Origin: Orlajensenia leifsoniae
GTDB lineage: Bacteria > Actinomycetota > Actinomycetes > Actinomycetales > Microbacteriaceae
DNA length: 64,000 nucleotides
Direction: 5' to 3'
Assembly (NCBI RefSeq): GCF_004570845.1
Contig: NZ_SPQZ01000002.1
Location: 310,001 to 374,000 of the forward strand
In this document: positions 23,843 through 40,405 of the stretch, piece by piece
Numbering within the stretch: the stretch's first letter is position 1
Layout: every line of letters begins with the position of its first letter
Program-made: the position numbers and the translations under genes
The notes under the pieces: model-generated
What the model was told of the DNA's origin: nothing
Databases searched by the model: none
Seen by the model: the letters and a program-made list of their open reading frames with translations, nothing else

Positions 23843-25371
23843 CGGTCAGCACCGCCACGACCACCCGTGAGGCGTTCGACGCCCTCACCCCAGACCACCG
23901 CGTGATCCCCGTCATCCGGGAGTTGTTCGCCGATGCCGAGTCGCCCGTCGCCATCTACCGCAAGCTCACGGGCGGACGCCCCGGCAGCTTCCTTCTGGAG
24001 TCCGCCGAGCAGGGCGGCATCTGGTCGCGCTACTCCTTCGTCGGCGTCAACTCCTTCGGCGTGCTCACCCAGCACGACGACGCCGTGCGCTGGATCAGCG
24101 CCACCGAGAGCGCCGACCGCATGCTCGGCGACATCGCCGGCCTCGCCCCGCTCGAGGTGCTCGGCCAGGTCTACACGCGCTGGCAGACGGCCCCGATCGA
24201 CGGCCACCCTCCTCTCACCGGCGGCCTCGTCGGCTTCATCGGCTGGGAGGCCGTGCGCCAGCTCGAGCACCTGCCGAACCGGCCGCCGGCCGACTACGAG
24301 GTGCCCGGACAGGCCTTCGCCTTCGTCGCCGACCTCGTGGTGCTCGACCACCGCTTCGGTACGGCGTCGCTGATCGCGAGCGTGCTGAACGACGGGCAGA
24401 CGACGACGGATGCCGCCTGGGCCGACGCCCAGTCCCGGCTCGACGCCCTGCAGGCCGCCCTCGCGGCGCCCTCGGAGCCCGCGCTGGCCATCGTCGACCT
24501 GTCGACACCGGCCGATCCGACCCACCGCGTACCGCGGGCGGACTACGAGGACGCCGTCGAGAGGTCCAAGCACTACGTGCGGGAGGGCGACGTCTTCCAG
24601 GTCGTGATCTCGCAGCGATTCGACCACCCGGCCGAGGCGCATCCGCTCGACGTCTATCGCGTACTCCGCAGCCTCAACCCGAGCCCGTACATGTACCTGC
24701 TCAGCCTCGAGGACGTGGCCGGCCAGGCGTACTGGATCGTCGGGTCGTCGCCGGAGTCGCTCGTGAAGGTGCAGGACGGCCGCACCTTCACGCATCCGAT
24801 CGCCGGGTCCCGCCCCCGAGGCGCGAACCCGGAGGAGGACGCCGACCTCGAGAAGGAGCTGCTCGCCGACGCCAAGGAGCGCGCGGAGCACCTCATGCTC
24901 GTCGACCTCGCGCGCAACGACCTCTCCCGGGTCTGCACGGCGGGAACAGTCGAGGTCACGGAGTTCATGCGCGTCGAGCGCTTCAGCCACATCATGCACA
25001 TCGTCTCCTCGGTCGAGGGCGATCTCGCACCCGGGCGCACGGCCATCGACGCCTTCCGGGCGACCTTCCCGGCCGGCACTCTCTCGGGGGCTCCGAAGCC
25101 GCGCGCCCTGGAGATCATCGACGAGCTCGAGCCGGCCCAGCGCGGCGTCTACGGCGGTGTCGTCGGCTACTTCGGCTTCGGGGGAGACGCCGACCTGGCC
25201 ATCGCCATCCGCACGGCCGTCATCGCGGGCGGCGTCGCCCACGTGCAGGCCGGTGCCGGCCTGGTGGCCGACTCCGACCCGGCGACGGAGTACGAGGAGT
25301 CGCGCACCAAGGCCGCGGCGCCCCTGCGAGCTGTCGCCATCGCCAACGCCATGACGCGGGTGTCGCAGTGA
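23839..25371 (+). CDS. trpE: Anthranilate synthase component I
   Basis: Converts chorismate to anthranilate with ammonia from TrpG, which is not encoded here. The 510 residues show the N-terminal feedback-binding region (LLESAEQGGIWSRYSFVGV) and the chorismate-binding core with PIAGSRPRGANPEEDADLE, LVDLARNDLSRVCTAG and AGTLSGAPKPRALEIIDELE. There is no Trp-rich leader or attenuator, since the start overlaps hisI. An 18-bp tandem duplication covers its stop codon. Confidence 0.97.
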   Translation: MTVSTATTTREAFDALTPDHRVIPVIRELFADAESPVAIYRKLTGGRPGSFLLESAEQGGIWSRYSFVGVNSFGVLTQHDDAVRWISATESADRMLGDIAGLAPLEVLGQVYTRWQTAPIDGHPPLTGGLVGFIGWEAVRQLEHLPNRPPADYEVPGQAFAFVADLVVLDHRFGTASLIASVLNDGQTTTDAAWADAQSRLDALQAALAAPSEPALAIVDLSTPADPTHRVPRADYEDAVERSKHYVREGDVFQVVISQRFDHPAEAHPLDVYRVLRSLNPSPYMYLLSLEDVAGQAYWIVGSSPESLVKVQDGRTFTHPIAGSRPRGANPEEDADLEKELLADAKERAEHLMLVDLARNDLSRVCTAGTVEVTEFMRVERFSHIMHIVSSVEGDLAPGRTAIDAFRATFPAGTLSGAPKPRALEIIDELEPAQRGVYGGVVGYFGFGGDADLAIAIRTAVIAGGVAHVQAGAGLVADSDPATEYEESRTKAAAPLRAVAIANAMTRVSQ

Positions 25372-25390
25372 TCGCGGGTGTCGCAGTGAT
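25355..25390. repeat. 18-bp perfect tandem duplication at the trpE stop
   Basis: CGCGGGTGTCGCAGTGAT occurs at 25355-25372 and again at 25373-25390. The first copy encodes the last TrpE residues and its TGA stop. The second forms most of the spacer before the next gene, so the duplication lengthened the gap without changing either protein. Confidence 0.85.
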
Positions 25391-25402
25391 GAGGACCGCG
25401 TA

Positions 25403-26017
25403 GTGCAGAAGCCCAAGTACAAGGTCATCCTCGTCATCGTCGTGGGGGCCGCGTTGGCTCTGCTCGCGGCGACCCAGCAGTGGTTCACGCTCACGGTGGC
25501 GTCGGGTGCCGGCGGCTCGACCGAGCTCGCGGTGAGCGGAGCCGTCGCGGCTCCGGCACTCAGCGCCCTCGCCTTCGCGGCGCTGGCGCTGGCCGCTGCC
25601 CTCGCCATCGCCGGACCGTTGATCCGGATCGTGCTCGGCGTGCTCGGAATGCTCCTCGGCGGCAGTGTGATCCTCTCGACGACCCTCGCGCTCGGCGATC
25701 CCGTCGCGGCCGGGGCGTCCGTCGTCACGGGGGCGACGGGGGTCTCCGGATCCGACTCCGTGCACGAGCTCGTCAGCTCCGTCGGGGGCAGCGCGTGGCC
25801 GGTGCTGGCGCTCGTCGCCGGCATCGTCATCGCCCTCGGAGCGATCGGCGTATTGGTCACGACGCGCCGGTGGCCGGCATCCGCCCGCAAGTACCAGGCG
25901 GTGCGGCTCGAGAGCACCGAGGTGAGCGCGAAGGACCGCGCCGTCGACGAATGGGACGAGCTCTCGCGCGGCGACGACCCGACCGCCGAGCCCGACGCCG
26001 GCCCGGCCAACCGGTAG
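25403..26017 (+). CDS. Trp-operon associated membrane protein (TIGR02234 type)
   Basis: Function unknown; homologues sit between trpE and trpC in many Actinobacteria (Rv1610 position in M. tuberculosis). The 204 residues hold four predicted membrane helices (about 7-27, 45-72, 75-97 and 128-152) and a charged cytoplasmic C-terminal tail of about 50 residues rich in Asp and Glu. The start is GTG 25403 with MQKPKYK before the first helix. A role in tryptophan metabolism or transport is inferred only from its position. Confidence 0.85.
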   Translation: MQKPKYKVILVIVVGAALALLAATQQWFTLTVASGAGGSTELAVSGAVAAPALSALAFAALALAAALAIAGPLIRIVLGVLGMLLGGSVILSTTLALGDPVAAGASVVTGATGVSGSDSVHELVSSVGGSAWPVLALVAGIVIALGAIGVLVTTRRWPASARKYQAVRLESTEVSAKDRAVDEWDELSRGDDPTAEPDAGPANR

Positions 26018-26020
26018 ACT
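26015..26020 (+). promoter_or_regulatory. Putative -10 (TAGACT) before the HGxxPAAW gene
   Basis: TAGACT includes the TAG stop of the preceding gene and would start a transcript with a leader of about 26 nt that contains an ACGAGGAGAA ribosome site. It could supply trpCBA independently of trpE. Confidence 0.4.
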
Positions 26021-26052
26021 TCCACAGCACCCCAACCCTCACGAGGAGAACC

Positions 26053-26283
26053 ATGAGTACAGAGACCGCCGAGCTCGGACACGGACATTCGCCGGCCGCC
26101 TGGACCGCTGTCATCATCATGCTGGTCGCCTTCACGATCGGCACGATCGCCTTCTTCTTCGAACTCGTCTGGCTCGTCTGGGCCTCGGCCGCGCTCCTCG
26201 TCATCGGTGCCATCGTCGGATGGGCCCTGGCCCGTGCCGGCTACGGCGTCGGCGGCTCGAAGACCACGGTGAGAGAACACTGA
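26053..26283 (+). CDS. Small HGxxPAAW-motif membrane protein
   Basis: A 76-residue protein with the family hallmark HGHSPAAW at residues 10-17 followed by two membrane helices (about 17-37 and 41-62) and a short basic tail. Proteins of this type are widespread in Actinobacteria next to trp genes; their role is not known. A strong GAGGAG site precedes the ATG. Its TGA overlaps the presumed start of trpC. Confidence 0.85.
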   Translation: MSTETAELGHGHSPAAWTAVIIMLVAFTIGTIAFFFELVWLVWASAALLVIGAIVGWALARAGYGVGGSKTTVREH

Positions 26284-27059
26284 ACCTGCTGACCGCCCTC
26301 ACGAGCGGATCGATCGAGGACTCCGAGACGCGCCGCAGCGAGCGGCCGTTCGCCGTGGTCGAGCAGGCCGCCCTCGCGCGACCCGCAGCCCTCGACGCGC
26401 TGGCCGCCCTCGCCCCCGCTGATGCCGTGCGCATCATCGCGGAGGTCAAGCGAGCGAGCCCGTCGCGCGGCTCCCTCGCCGCCATCGCCGACCCCGCCGC
26501 CCTCGCGCTCTCCTACGAGCGCGGCGGAGCCTCGGCCATCAGCGTGCTGACCGAGGAACGTCGCTTCGGCGGCTCCCTCGCCGACCTCGAGGCCGTGCGA
26601 GCCGCCGTCCGCATCCCCGTGCTCCGCAAGGACTTCATCGGCACGGCCTACCAGGTCTTCGAGGCCCGCGCGGCCGGAGCCGACCTCGTCCTCCTCATCG
26701 TCGCCGCCCTCGACCAGCCCGTCCTCGCCGACCTGCACGCCCTCATCGGCGAGCTGGGCATGACGGCCCTGGTCGAGACGCACAGCGCCGACGAGCTGTC
26801 CCGCGCGATCGACATCGGCGCCGGCCTCATCGGCGTCAATGCCCGCGACCTCTCGACCTTCGAGCTCGACCGCGATCTCTTCGGCCGGCTCGCTGCATCC
26901 ATCCCCGACGGCGTCATCCGCGTCGCCGAATCCGCCGTCAAGACCGTCGACGACGTCGCGCACTACCGTGCCGCCGGAGCCGACGTCGTCCTCGTCGGCG
27001 AAGCCCTCGTCACCCATGGCGACCCGGAATCCACGCTCCACGACTTCCTGCAGGTGTGA
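26280..27059 (+). CDS. trpC: Indole-3-glycerol phosphate synthase
   Basis: Closes the indole ring from CdRP. The core is complete: [15 protein letters not shown] with the catalytic lysine, [39 protein letters not shown] and [14 protein letters not shown]. The 5' end is uncertain. The only ATG in frame is 26220, deep inside the previous gene, and the next GTG (about 26356) would remove conserved residues. A CTG at 26280 overlaps the upstream TGA (CTGA), gives a homologue-like N-terminus ([16 protein letters not shown]) and lies just after GTGAGAGAA. I chose it, giving 259 residues. Confidence 0.9.
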   Translation: MNLLTALTSGSIEDSETRRSERPFAVVEQAALARPAALDALAALAPADAVRIIAEVKRASPSRGSLAAIADPAALALSYERGGASAISVLTEERRFGGSLADLEAVRAAVRIPVLRKDFIGTAYQVFEARAAGADLVLLIVAALDQPVLADLHALIGELGMTALVETHSADELSRAIDIGAGLIGVNARDLSTFELDRDLFGRLAASIPDGVIRVAESAVKTVDDVAHYRAAGADVVLVGEALVTHGDPESTLHDFLQV

Positions 27060-27064
27060 AAACG

Positions 27065-28276
27065 ATGTCCCTCCGTACTGAAGAAGGCCCATACTTCGGC
27101 GATTTCGGCGGACGCTTCGTCCCCGAATCGCTTATCGCCGCCCTCGATGAACTGTCCGAGGCCTACGAGCTGGCCAAGCTCGACCCCGAGTTCACCGCCG
27201 AGCTGACCGACCTGCTCGTGAACTACGTCGGCCGCCCGTCGCTCATCACCGAGGTGCCGCGGTTCGCCCAGCACGCCGGCGGTGCCCGCATCATCCTCAA
27301 GCGCGAAGACCTGAACCACACGGGCTCGCACAAGATCAACAACGTGCTCGGGCAGGCCCTGCTCACCCGGCGCATCGGCAAGACGCGCGTCATCGCCGAG
27401 ACCGGTGCCGGCCAGCACGGCGTCGCCACGGCGACGGCGGCCGCCCTGTTCGGCCTCGACTGCGTCGTCTACATGGGCGAGGTCGACACCGAGCGCCAGG
27501 CCCTCAACGTGGCCCGCATGCGCCTGCTCGGCGCCGAGGTCATCCCGGTGACGGCCGGATCGCGCACCCTGAAGGACGCGATCAACGAGGCCATGCGCGA
27601 CTGGGTCACCAACGTGGAGCACACCAACTACATCTTCGGAACCGTGGCCGGACCGCATCCGTTCCCCGCGATGGTGCGCGACTTCCAGAAGATCATCGGC
27701 GAGGAGGCCCGCGTCCAGGTGCTGGAGCGCACGGGCGCACTGCCCACCGCCGTCGCGGCCTGCGTCGGCGGCGGATCGAACGCCATCGGCATCTTCCACG
27801 CCTTCCTCGACGACACCGATGTGGCCCTCTACGGCTTCGAGGCCGGGGGAGAGGGCGTCGACGGGCCCCGTCACGCCGCCACGATCACCAAGGGCAAGCC
27901 CGGCGTGCTGCACGGCGCGCGCAGCTTCATGCTGCAGGACGAGGACGGCCAGACCATCGAGTCGCACTCCATCTCGGCCGGGCTCGACTACCCGGGTGTC
28001 GGTCCCGAGCACTCGTGGCTCTCCGACATCGGCCGGGCGCAGTATCGTCCGGTGACGGATGCCGACGCCATGAGCGCGCTCCGACTCCTCAGCCGCACCG
28101 AGGGCATCATCCCCGCCATAGAGTCCTCCCACGCCCTCGCCGGTGCCCTCGAACTCGGCAAGGAGCTCGGCCCCGACGCCGTCATCCTCGTCAACCTGTC
28201 GGGCCGCGGGGACAAGGACATGGAGACGGCCGGCCGCTACTTCGACCTCATCGACGCCGGAGCCGAGCAGTCATGA
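27065..28276 (+). CDS. trpB: Tryptophan synthase beta chain
   Basis: PLP enzyme joining indole and serine. With ATG 27065 the protein has 403 residues. It shows [20 protein letters not shown], the Schiff-base lysine (about K90) in [38 protein letters not shown] and the phosphate-binding [10 protein letters not shown]. An in-frame GTG at 27056 that overlaps the trpC stop is an alternative start three codons upstream. The gene overlaps trpA by 4 bp, as befits partners of one complex. Confidence 0.97.
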   Translation: MSLRTEEGPYFGDFGGRFVPESLIAALDELSEAYELAKLDPEFTAELTDLLVNYVGRPSLITEVPRFAQHAGGARIILKREDLNHTGSHKINNVLGQALLTRRIGKTRVIAETGAGQHGVATATAAALFGLDCVVYMGEVDTERQALNVARMRLLGAEVIPVTAGSRTLKDAINEAMRDWVTNVEHTNYIFGTVAGPHPFPAMVRDFQKIIGEEARVQVLERTGALPTAVAACVGGGSNAIGIFHAFLDDTDVALYGFEAGGEGVDGPRHAATITKGKPGVLHGARSFMLQDEDGQTIESHSISAGLDYPGVGPEHSWLSDIGRAQYRPVTDADAMSALRLLSRTEGIIPAIESSHALAGALELGKELGPDAVILVNLSGRGDKDMETAGRYFDLIDAGAEQS

Positions 28277-29067
28277 CCACCAGCACGGTCGCATCCGCCA
28301 TCCGCACCCGGGTCGACGCCGGCAGCGGCGCCCTGATCGGCTACCTGCCCGTCGGCTTCCCCAGCCTCGGCGCCTCCGTCGATGCCGCCGTCGCGCTCGT
28401 CGAGAACGGCGTGGACGTGCTCGAGATGGGCCTGCCGTACTCCGATCCCGTCATGGACGGTCCCGTCATCCAGGCCGCCACCCAGCGCGCCCTGGCCGAC
28501 GGCTTCCGGCTGCGCGACGGCTTCACGGCCGTCAAGGCGATCACCGAGCAGGTCTCGGCGCCGGTGCTCATCATGACCTACTGGAACCCCGTCGTTCAGT
28601 ACGGCGTCGACAGGTTCGCCGACGACCTCGCCGCGGCCGGGGGAGCAGGGCTCATCACGCCCGACCTCATCCCCGACGAGGCGGCTCCCTGGCTGAGCGC
28701 CTCCGAGCGCGTCGGCCTCGACCGGGTCTTCCTCGCCGCTCCGTCGTCGACGGATGCCCGCCTCCACCAGGCCGTCGAGGCCAGCCGAGGCTTCGTCTAC
28801 GCCGTCTCCACGATGGGCATCACCGGAGCGCGCTCCGATGTCGACGCCGCGGCGCGCACCCTCGTCGCACGCCTCCGCGATGCCGGAGCCACCAGCACCT
28901 GCGTGGGCATCGGGATCTCGACCGCAGCCCAGGTGCGCGAGGTGCTCGAGTACGCCGACGGCGCCATCGTCGGATCCGCGCTCGTCAAGGCCCTCGCCGA
29001 GGGCGGCATCGAGGCAGTCGGCGCTCTGGCCGCCGAGCTGTCGAGCGGCACGCGAATCCCGGCATAG
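28273..29067 (+). CDS. trpA: Tryptophan synthase alpha chain
   Basis: Cleaves indole-3-glycerol phosphate and channels indole to TrpB. The 264-residue TIM barrel has the catalytic Glu in [20 protein letters not shown] and later [25 protein letters not shown] and [14 protein letters not shown]. The ATG overlaps the trpB TGA. It is the last trp gene; lgt begins 82 bp later behind its own promoter-like sequence. Confidence 0.97.
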   Translation: MTTSTVASAIRTRVDAGSGALIGYLPVGFPSLGASVDAAVALVENGVDVLEMGLPYSDPVMDGPVIQAATQRALADGFRLRDGFTAVKAITEQVSAPVLIMTYWNPVVQYGVDRFADDLAAAGGAGLITPDLIPDEAAPWLSASERVGLDRVFLAAPSSTDARLHQAVEASRGFVYAVSTMGITGARSDVDAAARTLVARLRDAGATSTCVGIGISTAAQVREVLEYADGAIVGSALVKALAEGGIEAVGALAAELSSGTRIPA

Positions 29068-29077
29068 CCTGCTGCGG

Positions 29078-29083
29078 TAAAGT
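29078..29083 (+). promoter_or_regulatory. Putative lgt promoter -10 (TAAAGT)
   Basis: TAAAGT lies in the trpA-lgt gap and predicts a leader of about 60 nt. A TAGCCT at 29065-29070, partly the trpA stop, is an alternative hexamer. No clear -35 is present. Confidence 0.3.
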
Positions 29084-29149
29084 GACCGAGCGACGCGACC
29101 CCACGCGGGGAGCGCGGTCGAGAGAACACAACGAAAGGTACGTCGCCCG

Positions 29150-30169
29150 GTGTCTGCACCCCTGAGCATCCCCAGCCCCTCCTGGGATGGTTTCGAGATC
29201 CCGCTGGGGTTCGCCACCCTGAACATCCACGCCTACGCGCTGTGCATCCTCGCCGGCATCATCGTCGCCACCATCTGGACCAGCCGTCGCCTCACCAAGC
29301 GCGGCGCCGAGCCCGGAATCGTCCTCGACATCGCGCTCTGGGCCGTGCCGCTCGGAATCGTCGGCGCCCGGCTCTACCACGTGTTCACGCACCCGAGCGA
29401 CTACTTCTACGAGGGCGCCAACATCTGGAACCCGTTCCAGCCCGGCTCCATCTGGGCCATCTGGGAGGGCGGCGGAGCGATCTTCGGCGCACTCATCGGT
29501 GGTGCCATCGGTGTGCTCATCGCCTGCCGTATCACCGGCATCCGGTTCCTCTCCTTCGCCGATGCCCTCGCCCCCGGACTGCTGGCCGCACAGGCCCTCG
29601 GCCGACTCGGCAATTGGTTCAACCACGAGCTGTTCGGCCAGCCCACGACGATGCCGTGGGGCCTCGAGATCGAGTCGACGAACCCCGCGTGGCCGGCCGG
29701 CCTCCCCGAGGGCACCCTGTTCCAGCCCACCTTCCTCTACGAGATGCTCTGGAACATCCTCGGCATCATCGTGCTGGTCGCCTTCCTCGAGCGACGCTTC
29801 AACATGCGCTGGGGCAAGGCGTTCGGCTTCTACCTCGTCTGGTACGGGCTCGGCCGCTGGCCGCTGGAGACCATCCGCCTCGACCCGAGCGAGATCTTCC
29901 TCGGCGTGCGCGTCAACGTCTGGGCGGCCTGGGCTGCGATCCTCCTCGGCCTGATCATCATCCTCGTGCAGAACCGCCGCCACGTCGGTGCCGAGCTCAC
30001 GCCCTACAGCCCCGGCCGGGAGTGGAACGCGCCGCTGGACAGCGACGAGTACGCTGATGACGCTGAGGTAGACTCGCAGGGAACCGATGAGATCGAGCCT
30101 GGCGACGATGCCTCTGTGATCGATTCGAGCGATGCCGGTGCCACAAGCACGACCGGCTCGCGCGCTTAG
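29150..30169 (+). CDS. lgt: Prolipoprotein diacylglyceryl transferase
   Basis: Membrane enzyme that attaches diacylglycerol to the lipobox cysteine of lipoproteins. The 339 residues contain about seven membrane helices, the [20 protein letters not shown] segment, the Lgt signature [20 protein letters not shown] and the C-terminal [15 protein letters not shown]-terminal extension of about 45 residues (from roughly 290) is acidic and probably disordered, as in other actinobacterial Lgt. GTG 29150 is the start. Placement after trpA matches Mycobacterium (Rv1614). Confidence 0.95.
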   Translation: MSAPLSIPSPSWDGFEIPLGFATLNIHAYALCILAGIIVATIWTSRRLTKRGAEPGIVLDIALWAVPLGIVGARLYHVFTHPSDYFYEGANIWNPFQPGSIWAIWEGGGAIFGALIGGAIGVLIACRITGIRFLSFADALAPGLLAAQALGRLGNWFNHELFGQPTTMPWGLEIESTNPAWPAGLPEGTLFQPTFLYEMLWNILGIIVLVAFLERRFNMRWGKAFGFYLVWYGLGRWPLETIRLDPSEIFLGVRVNVWAAWAAILLGLIIILVQNRRHVGAELTPYSPGREWNAPLDSDEYADDAEVDSQGTDEIEPGDDASVIDSSDAGATSTTGSRA

Positions 30170-30285
30170 GTCCGGGCAACCCCGCAGTCCTCTTCGCGAC
30201 AGGATCCCCACCGGGGACGTACGCGACTTGTTTCCTTTCGGGCCGACGTCGTCCCGCCTCCGATAGCTTCCTGAGGGCGGTCTCC

Positions 30286-34843
<4,558 letters not shown>

Positions 34844-34863
<20 letters not shown>

Positions 34864-34916
34864 TAGATGCGCTCGTCCGGACACGGCTGTGCTTACTCAA
34901 GACTCGGAGGTGACCG

Positions 34917-34924
<8 letters not shown>
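34844..34924 (+). repeat. 20-bp near-repeat spanning the gltB stop and gltD start, with a 22-codon mini-ORF
   Basis: TGGAGGTCACTGGTGGCTGA (34844-34863, end of gltB) recurs at 34905-34924 with three changes, where it provides the gltD ribosome site and GTG. Each copy has GGAGGT placed before GGTGGCTGA. The first copy therefore offers a GTG at 34856 that opens a 22-codon frame ending at 34924, past the gltD start. Whether this mini-ORF is translated is unknown. Confidence 0.5.
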
Positions 34925-36374
<1,450 letters not shown>

Positions 36375-36427
36375 GACTTTTCACGAGGCCCCACAAGGGC
36401 TGCACAACAATCGGAGTAGAAACGCAC

Positions 36428-37843
36428 ATGAGACGCGCGAAAATCGTCGCAACACTCGGCCCGGCAGTGTCGAGCTATGAGAACATCCGGGCGATCATCG
36501 ACGCCGGCGTGGACGTCTGCCGGATGAACCTGAGCCACGGCAGCTATGACGTGCACGAGGGCATCTACCAGAACGTCCGCAAGGCGGCCAACGACTCGGG
36601 CAAGGCCGTCGCCGTGCTCGTCGACCTGCAGGGACCGAAGATCCGTCTCGGCAAGTTCGAGGACGGACCCTACGAGCTCGCCGAGGGTGACATCTTCAAG
36701 ATCACCACAGAAGACATCATCGGCAACAAGGAGATCAGCAGCACGACCTTCAAGGGCCTGCCGCAGGATGTCGCCCCCGGCGACTTCCTCCTGATCGACG
36801 ACGGCAAGGTGCGCGTCGAGGTCGTCGAGACCGACGGCACCGTCGTCACCACCAAGGTGATCGTCGCGGGCCCGGTCTCCAACAACAAGGGCATCAACCT
36901 GCCCGGCGTCGCGGTCAACGTTCCCGCGCTGTCCGAGAAGGACGAGGCCGACCTGCGCTGGGGTCTGAACCTCGGCGCGGACATCATCGCGCTGTCGTTC
37001 GTGCGCGACGCCCAGGACATCGTGCGCGTGCACGAGATCATGGACGAGGAGGGACGTCGCGTCCCCGTCGTCGCCAAGATCGAGAAGCCGCAGGCCGTCG
37101 ACCACCTCGAGGAGATCGTCGAGGCGTTCGACTCGATCATGGTCGCCCGCGGCGACCTCGGCGTCGAGCTCCCGCTCGAGGCCGTCCCGATCGTGCAGAA
37201 GCGCGCCGTCGAGATCTCGCGCCGCCTGGCCAAGCCGGTCATCGTGGCGACGCAGATGCTCGAGTCGATGATCCACAGCCCGGTTCCGACCCGCGCCGAG
37301 ACCTCCGACGTCGCCAACGCCGTGCTCGACGGTGCAGACGCCGTCATGTTGAGCGGTGAGACCAGCGTGGGCGAGTACCCCGTCATCACCGTGCAGACCA
37401 TGGCCCGCATCGTCGAGTCGACGGAGCAGCACGGCCTGGAGCGCATCCAGCCCCTCGGCACCAAGCCGCGCACGCAGGCCGGTGCCATCACCCTCGCCGC
37501 TGTCGACGTGGCCAACTTCGTCGAGGCCAAGTACCTCTGCGTGTTCACCGAGTCCGGTGAGTCCGTGCGTCGGATGTCGCGTCTGCGTTCGCAGATCCCG
37601 ATCCTGGCGTTCACGCCGGATCCCGCCATCCGTCGCCGCATGGCGCTCAACTGGGGCGTCGAGTCCTTCGTGGTCGACCGCGTGACCCACACCGACCAGA
37701 TGGTCGGCCAGGTCGACGAGCTGCTGGCGAAGACCGGCAAGGCGAAGATCGGCGAGAAGGTCGTCATCATCTCCGGATCCCCTCCCGGAATCCCCGGAAC
37801 CACCAACGACGTGCGCGTGCACATCGTCGGTGAAGTGCTCTAG
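36428..37843 (+). CDS. pyk: Pyruvate kinase
   Basis: Final ATP-forming step of glycolysis. The 471 residues show the N-terminal [30 protein letters not shown], the metal-binding signature [20 protein letters not shown] with [15 protein letters not shown], and [21 protein letters not shown]-terminal allosteric domain begins near residue 340. The gene follows gltD after 53 bp and is closed by a strong terminator. The same gene lies shortly after trp-lgt in Mycobacterium (Rv1617). Confidence 0.97.
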   Translation: MRRAKIVATLGPAVSSYENIRAIIDAGVDVCRMNLSHGSYDVHEGIYQNVRKAANDSGKAVAVLVDLQGPKIRLGKFEDGPYELAEGDIFKITTEDIIGNKEISSTTFKGLPQDVAPGDFLLIDDGKVRVEVVETDGTVVTTKVIVAGPVSNNKGINLPGVAVNVPALSEKDEADLRWGLNLGADIIALSFVRDAQDIVRVHEIMDEEGRRVPVVAKIEKPQAVDHLEEIVEAFDSIMVARGDLGVELPLEAVPIVQKRAVEISRRLAKPVIVATQMLESMIHSPVPTRAETSDVANAVLDGADAVMLSGETSVGEYPVITVQTMARIVESTEQHGLERIQPLGTKPRTQAGAITLAAVDVANFVEAKYLCVFTESGESVRRMSRLRSQIPILAFTPDPAIRRRMALNWGVESFVVDRVTHTDQMVGQVDELLAKTGKAKIGEKVVIISGSPPGIPGTTNDVRVHIVGEVL

Positions 37844-37863
37844 GGGTTCGTTCTCCTGACGTT

Positions 37864-37901
37864 CGACGGGCCGATGCGGATCTTTCCGCATCGGCCCGTC
37901 G
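37864..37901 (+). terminator. Strong intrinsic terminator after pyk
   Basis: A perfect 17-bp inverted repeat (CGACGGGCCGATGCGGA and its complement) encloses the 4-nt loop TCTT, starting 20 bp after the pyk stop. It separates pyk from the phosphoketolase promoter. Confidence 0.85.
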
Positions 37902-37909
37902 TGCGTTCC

Positions 37910-37915
37910 TAGGAT
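37910..37915 (+). promoter_or_regulatory. Putative phosphoketolase promoter -10 (TAGGAT)
   Basis: TAGGAT follows the pyk terminator and predicts a leader of about 24 nt carrying a GACGGAGGAA ribosome site before ATG 37945. Confidence 0.4.
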
Positions 37916-37944
37916 GGAGGTACGCAACGCGACGGAGGAACACG

Positions 37945-40404
37945 ATGGCCGCAGGTGCAGCATCCGACCAGAGCTGGAAGAGCCGGGTGGACTCTCCGCT
38001 CACCGATGAGACCATCGCCGAGATCGATGCGTGGTGGCGCGCGGCCAACTACCTCTCGGTCGGGCAGATCTACCTGCTCGCCAATCCGCTGCTGCGCGAG
38101 CCGCTCACGCGCGAGCACATCAAGCCGCGCCTCCTCGGCCATTGGGGCACGACGCCCGGCCTGAACTTCATCTACGCGCACCTGAATCGCGTCATCCGCG
38201 AGCGCGACCTCGACACGATCTACATCGCGGGCCCGGGTCACGGCGGCCCGGGCATGGTGGCCAACGCCTACCTCGACGGAACCTACAGCGAGATCTACAA
38301 CGACATCGACAGGTCAGCCGAGGGTGTGCGCAAGCTGTTCCGTCAGTTCTCGTTCCCGGGAGGCATCCCGAGCCACGCCGCTCCCGAGACCCCGGGATCG
38401 ATCCACGAGGGCGGCGAGCTGGGTTACGCGCTCTCCCATGCCTACGGCGCGGCCTTCGACAACCCCGACCTGCTGGTGGCCGCCGTCGTGGGCGACGGCG
38501 AGGCCGAGACCGGTCCGCTCGCCACCGCCTGGCACTCGAACAAGTTCCTCGATCCGGCCACCGACGGCGTGGTCCTGCCGATCCTGCACCTGAACGGCTA
38601 CAAGATCGCCAACCCCACCGTGCTGGCGCGCATCCCCGAGGAGGAGCTGTTCGAACTGATGCGCGGGTACGGCTACACGCCCTACCTCGTCTCGGGGGGC
38701 TTCGACGGCGAGGACCCCATCGCCGTGCATGAACGGATGGCGTGGATCCTCGACGAGATCCTCGACCGCATCGCCGAGATCAAGCGCGGCGCGGCCGACG
38801 GCACGCTCGAGGGGCGGCCCGCCTGGCCCATGCTCATCCTCCGCACACCGAAGGGTTGGACCTGCCCGACGACCATCGATGGGCATCCGGCCGAGGACAA
38901 CTGGCGGTCGCACCAGGTTCCGTTGGCCGATGCGCGGGACACCCCGGAGCACACGCGCGTGCTCGAGGAGTGGATGCGCTCCTACAGGCCGGAGGAGCTG
39001 TTCGACGAGTCAGGAGCACCCGAGCCCGGCGTCGTCGCACTGGCGCCTGTGGGTGAGCGTCGGATGAGCGCCAATCCCCACGCCAACGGCGGGCTGCTGC
39101 GGCAGGCACTGCGCCTGCCGGACTTCCGCGATTACGCGGTCGACGTGCCGGAGCCCGGCGCCACGATCGGGGAGGCGACGCGGGTCCTCGGCACCTGGCT
39201 GCGTGACGTCATCCGCGACAACCCGTCGAACTTCCGCATCTTCGGACCGGACGAGACGGCCTCGAATCGTCTGAGCGACGTGTTCGAGGTGACGGACAAG
39301 CAGTGGGACGCCGAGCGTTGGCCGATCGACGACGACAACCACCTCGCGCGCTCGGGGCGGGTCATGGAGATGCTCAGCGAGCACCAGTGCCAGGGCTGGC
39401 TCGAGGGCTACCTGCTCACGGGGCGCCACGGGGTCGTGAACTCCTACGAGGCGTTCATCCACATCGTCGACTCCATGTTCAACCAGCACGCCAAGTGGTT
39501 GAAGGGGTCGCGCGCGCTCCCGTGGCGTCGACCGGTGTCATCGCTCAACTACCTGTTGAGCTCGCATGTCTGGCGGCAGGACCACAACGGCGCCTCGCAC
39601 CAGGACCCCGGCTTCATCGACCACGTCGTGAACAAGAAGGCCGACGTGGTGCGCGTCTACCTGCCGTTCGACGCGAACACCCTGCTCTCGACGTACGACC
39701 ACTGCCTGCGCTCGGTCGACTACGTGAACGTCGTGGTGGCCGGAAAGCAGCCGAGCCCGAACTGGCTGGCGATGCCCGAGGCCATCGAGCACTGCACGCG
39801 CGGCCTCGGACTGTTCGACTGGGCCGGTACCGAGGTCGCGGGGGAGGAACCGGATGTGGTGCTCGCCTGCGCGGGCGACGTGCCGACCGTCGAGATCCTC
39901 GCCGCAGCGCAGATCCTCCGCGAGCGTGTGCCGACCCTGCGGGTGCGGGTGGTGAACGTCGTCGACCTCATGAGACTGCAGAGTGAGGGCGAGCATCCGC
40001 ACGGACTGTCGGACCGGGAGTACGACGCCGTCTTCACCCCCGACAAGCCGGTGATCTTCGCCTATCACGGGTACCCGTGGCTCATCCACCGGCTCACCTA
40101 CCGCCGAACCGGGCACGCGAACCTGCACGTGCGGGGCTTCAAGGACGAGGGAACCACCACGACGCCGTTCGACATGGTGATGCTGAACGACATCGACCGG
40201 TTCCACCTCGTCGCCGACGTGATCGACCGTGTTCCCGGGCTCGCGGCCAAGGAGGGGGTGCTGCGTCAGGAGATGCAGGATGCCCGCATCAGGGCGAAGG
40301 CGTACACCCGGGAGCACGGTGAGGACATTCCCGAGGTCGCCGAGTGGTCCTGGACCGGATCGACTCCGGCCGGACCTCTCTCGACCGGCGGCGACAACGA
40401 CTGA
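37945..40404 (+). CDS. xfp: Xylulose-5-phosphate/fructose-6-phosphate phosphoketolase
   Basis: TPP enzyme that splits xylulose 5-phosphate (and often fructose 6-phosphate) with phosphate to acetyl phosphate and an aldose phosphate. At 819 residues it has full length. Motifs include [20 protein letters not shown], the TPP-binding [40 protein letters not shown] with the catalytic Glu, and [20 protein letters not shown]. It lies alone behind the pyk terminator. It converges with the BrkB-like gene with a single base between the two stops, inside a 15-bp near-palindrome (40398-40412). No acetate kinase is adjacent. Confidence 0.96.
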   Translation: MAAGAASDQSWKSRVDSPLTDETIAEIDAWWRAANYLSVGQIYLLANPLLREPLTREHIKPRLLGHWGTTPGLNFIYAHLNRVIRERDLDTIYIAGPGHGGPGMVANAYLDGTYSEIYNDIDRSAEGVRKLFRQFSFPGGIPSHAAPETPGSIHEGGELGYALSHAYGAAFDNPDLLVAAVVGDGEAETGPLATAWHSNKFLDPATDGVVLPILHLNGYKIANPTVLARIPEEELFELMRGYGYTPYLVSGGFDGEDPIAVHERMAWILDEILDRIAEIKRGAADGTLEGRPAWPMLILRTPKGWTCPTTIDGHPAEDNWRSHQVPLADARDTPEHTRVLEEWMRSYRPEELFDESGAPEPGVVALAPVGERRMSANPHANGGLLRQALRLPDFRDYAVDVPEPGATIGEATRVLGTWLRDVIRDNPSNFRIFGPDETASNRLSDVFEVTDKQWDAERWPIDDDNHLARSGRVMEMLSEHQCQGWLEGYLLTGRHGVVNSYEAFIHIVDSMFNQHAKWLKGSRALPWRRPVSSLNYLLSSHVWRQDHNGASHQDPGFIDHVVNKKADVVRVYLPFDANTLLSTYDHCLRSVDYVNVVVAGKQPSPNWLAMPEAIEHCTRGLGLFDWAGTEVAGEEPDVVLACAGDVPTVEILAAAQILRERVPTLRVRVVNVVDLMRLQSEGEHPHGLSDREYDAVFTPDKPVIFAYHGYPWLIHRLTYRRTGHANLHVRGFKDEGTTTTPFDMVMLNDIDRFHLVADVIDRVPGLAAKEGVLRQEMQDARIRAKAYTREHGEDIPEVAEWSWTGSTPAGPLSTGGDND

Positions 40405-40405
40405 G

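Noticed and set aside
23842-23850. Trp attenuator or leader peptide before trpE
   Set aside because: trpE overlaps hisI by 4 bp, leaving no room for a leader, and no Trp-rich short frame is present.
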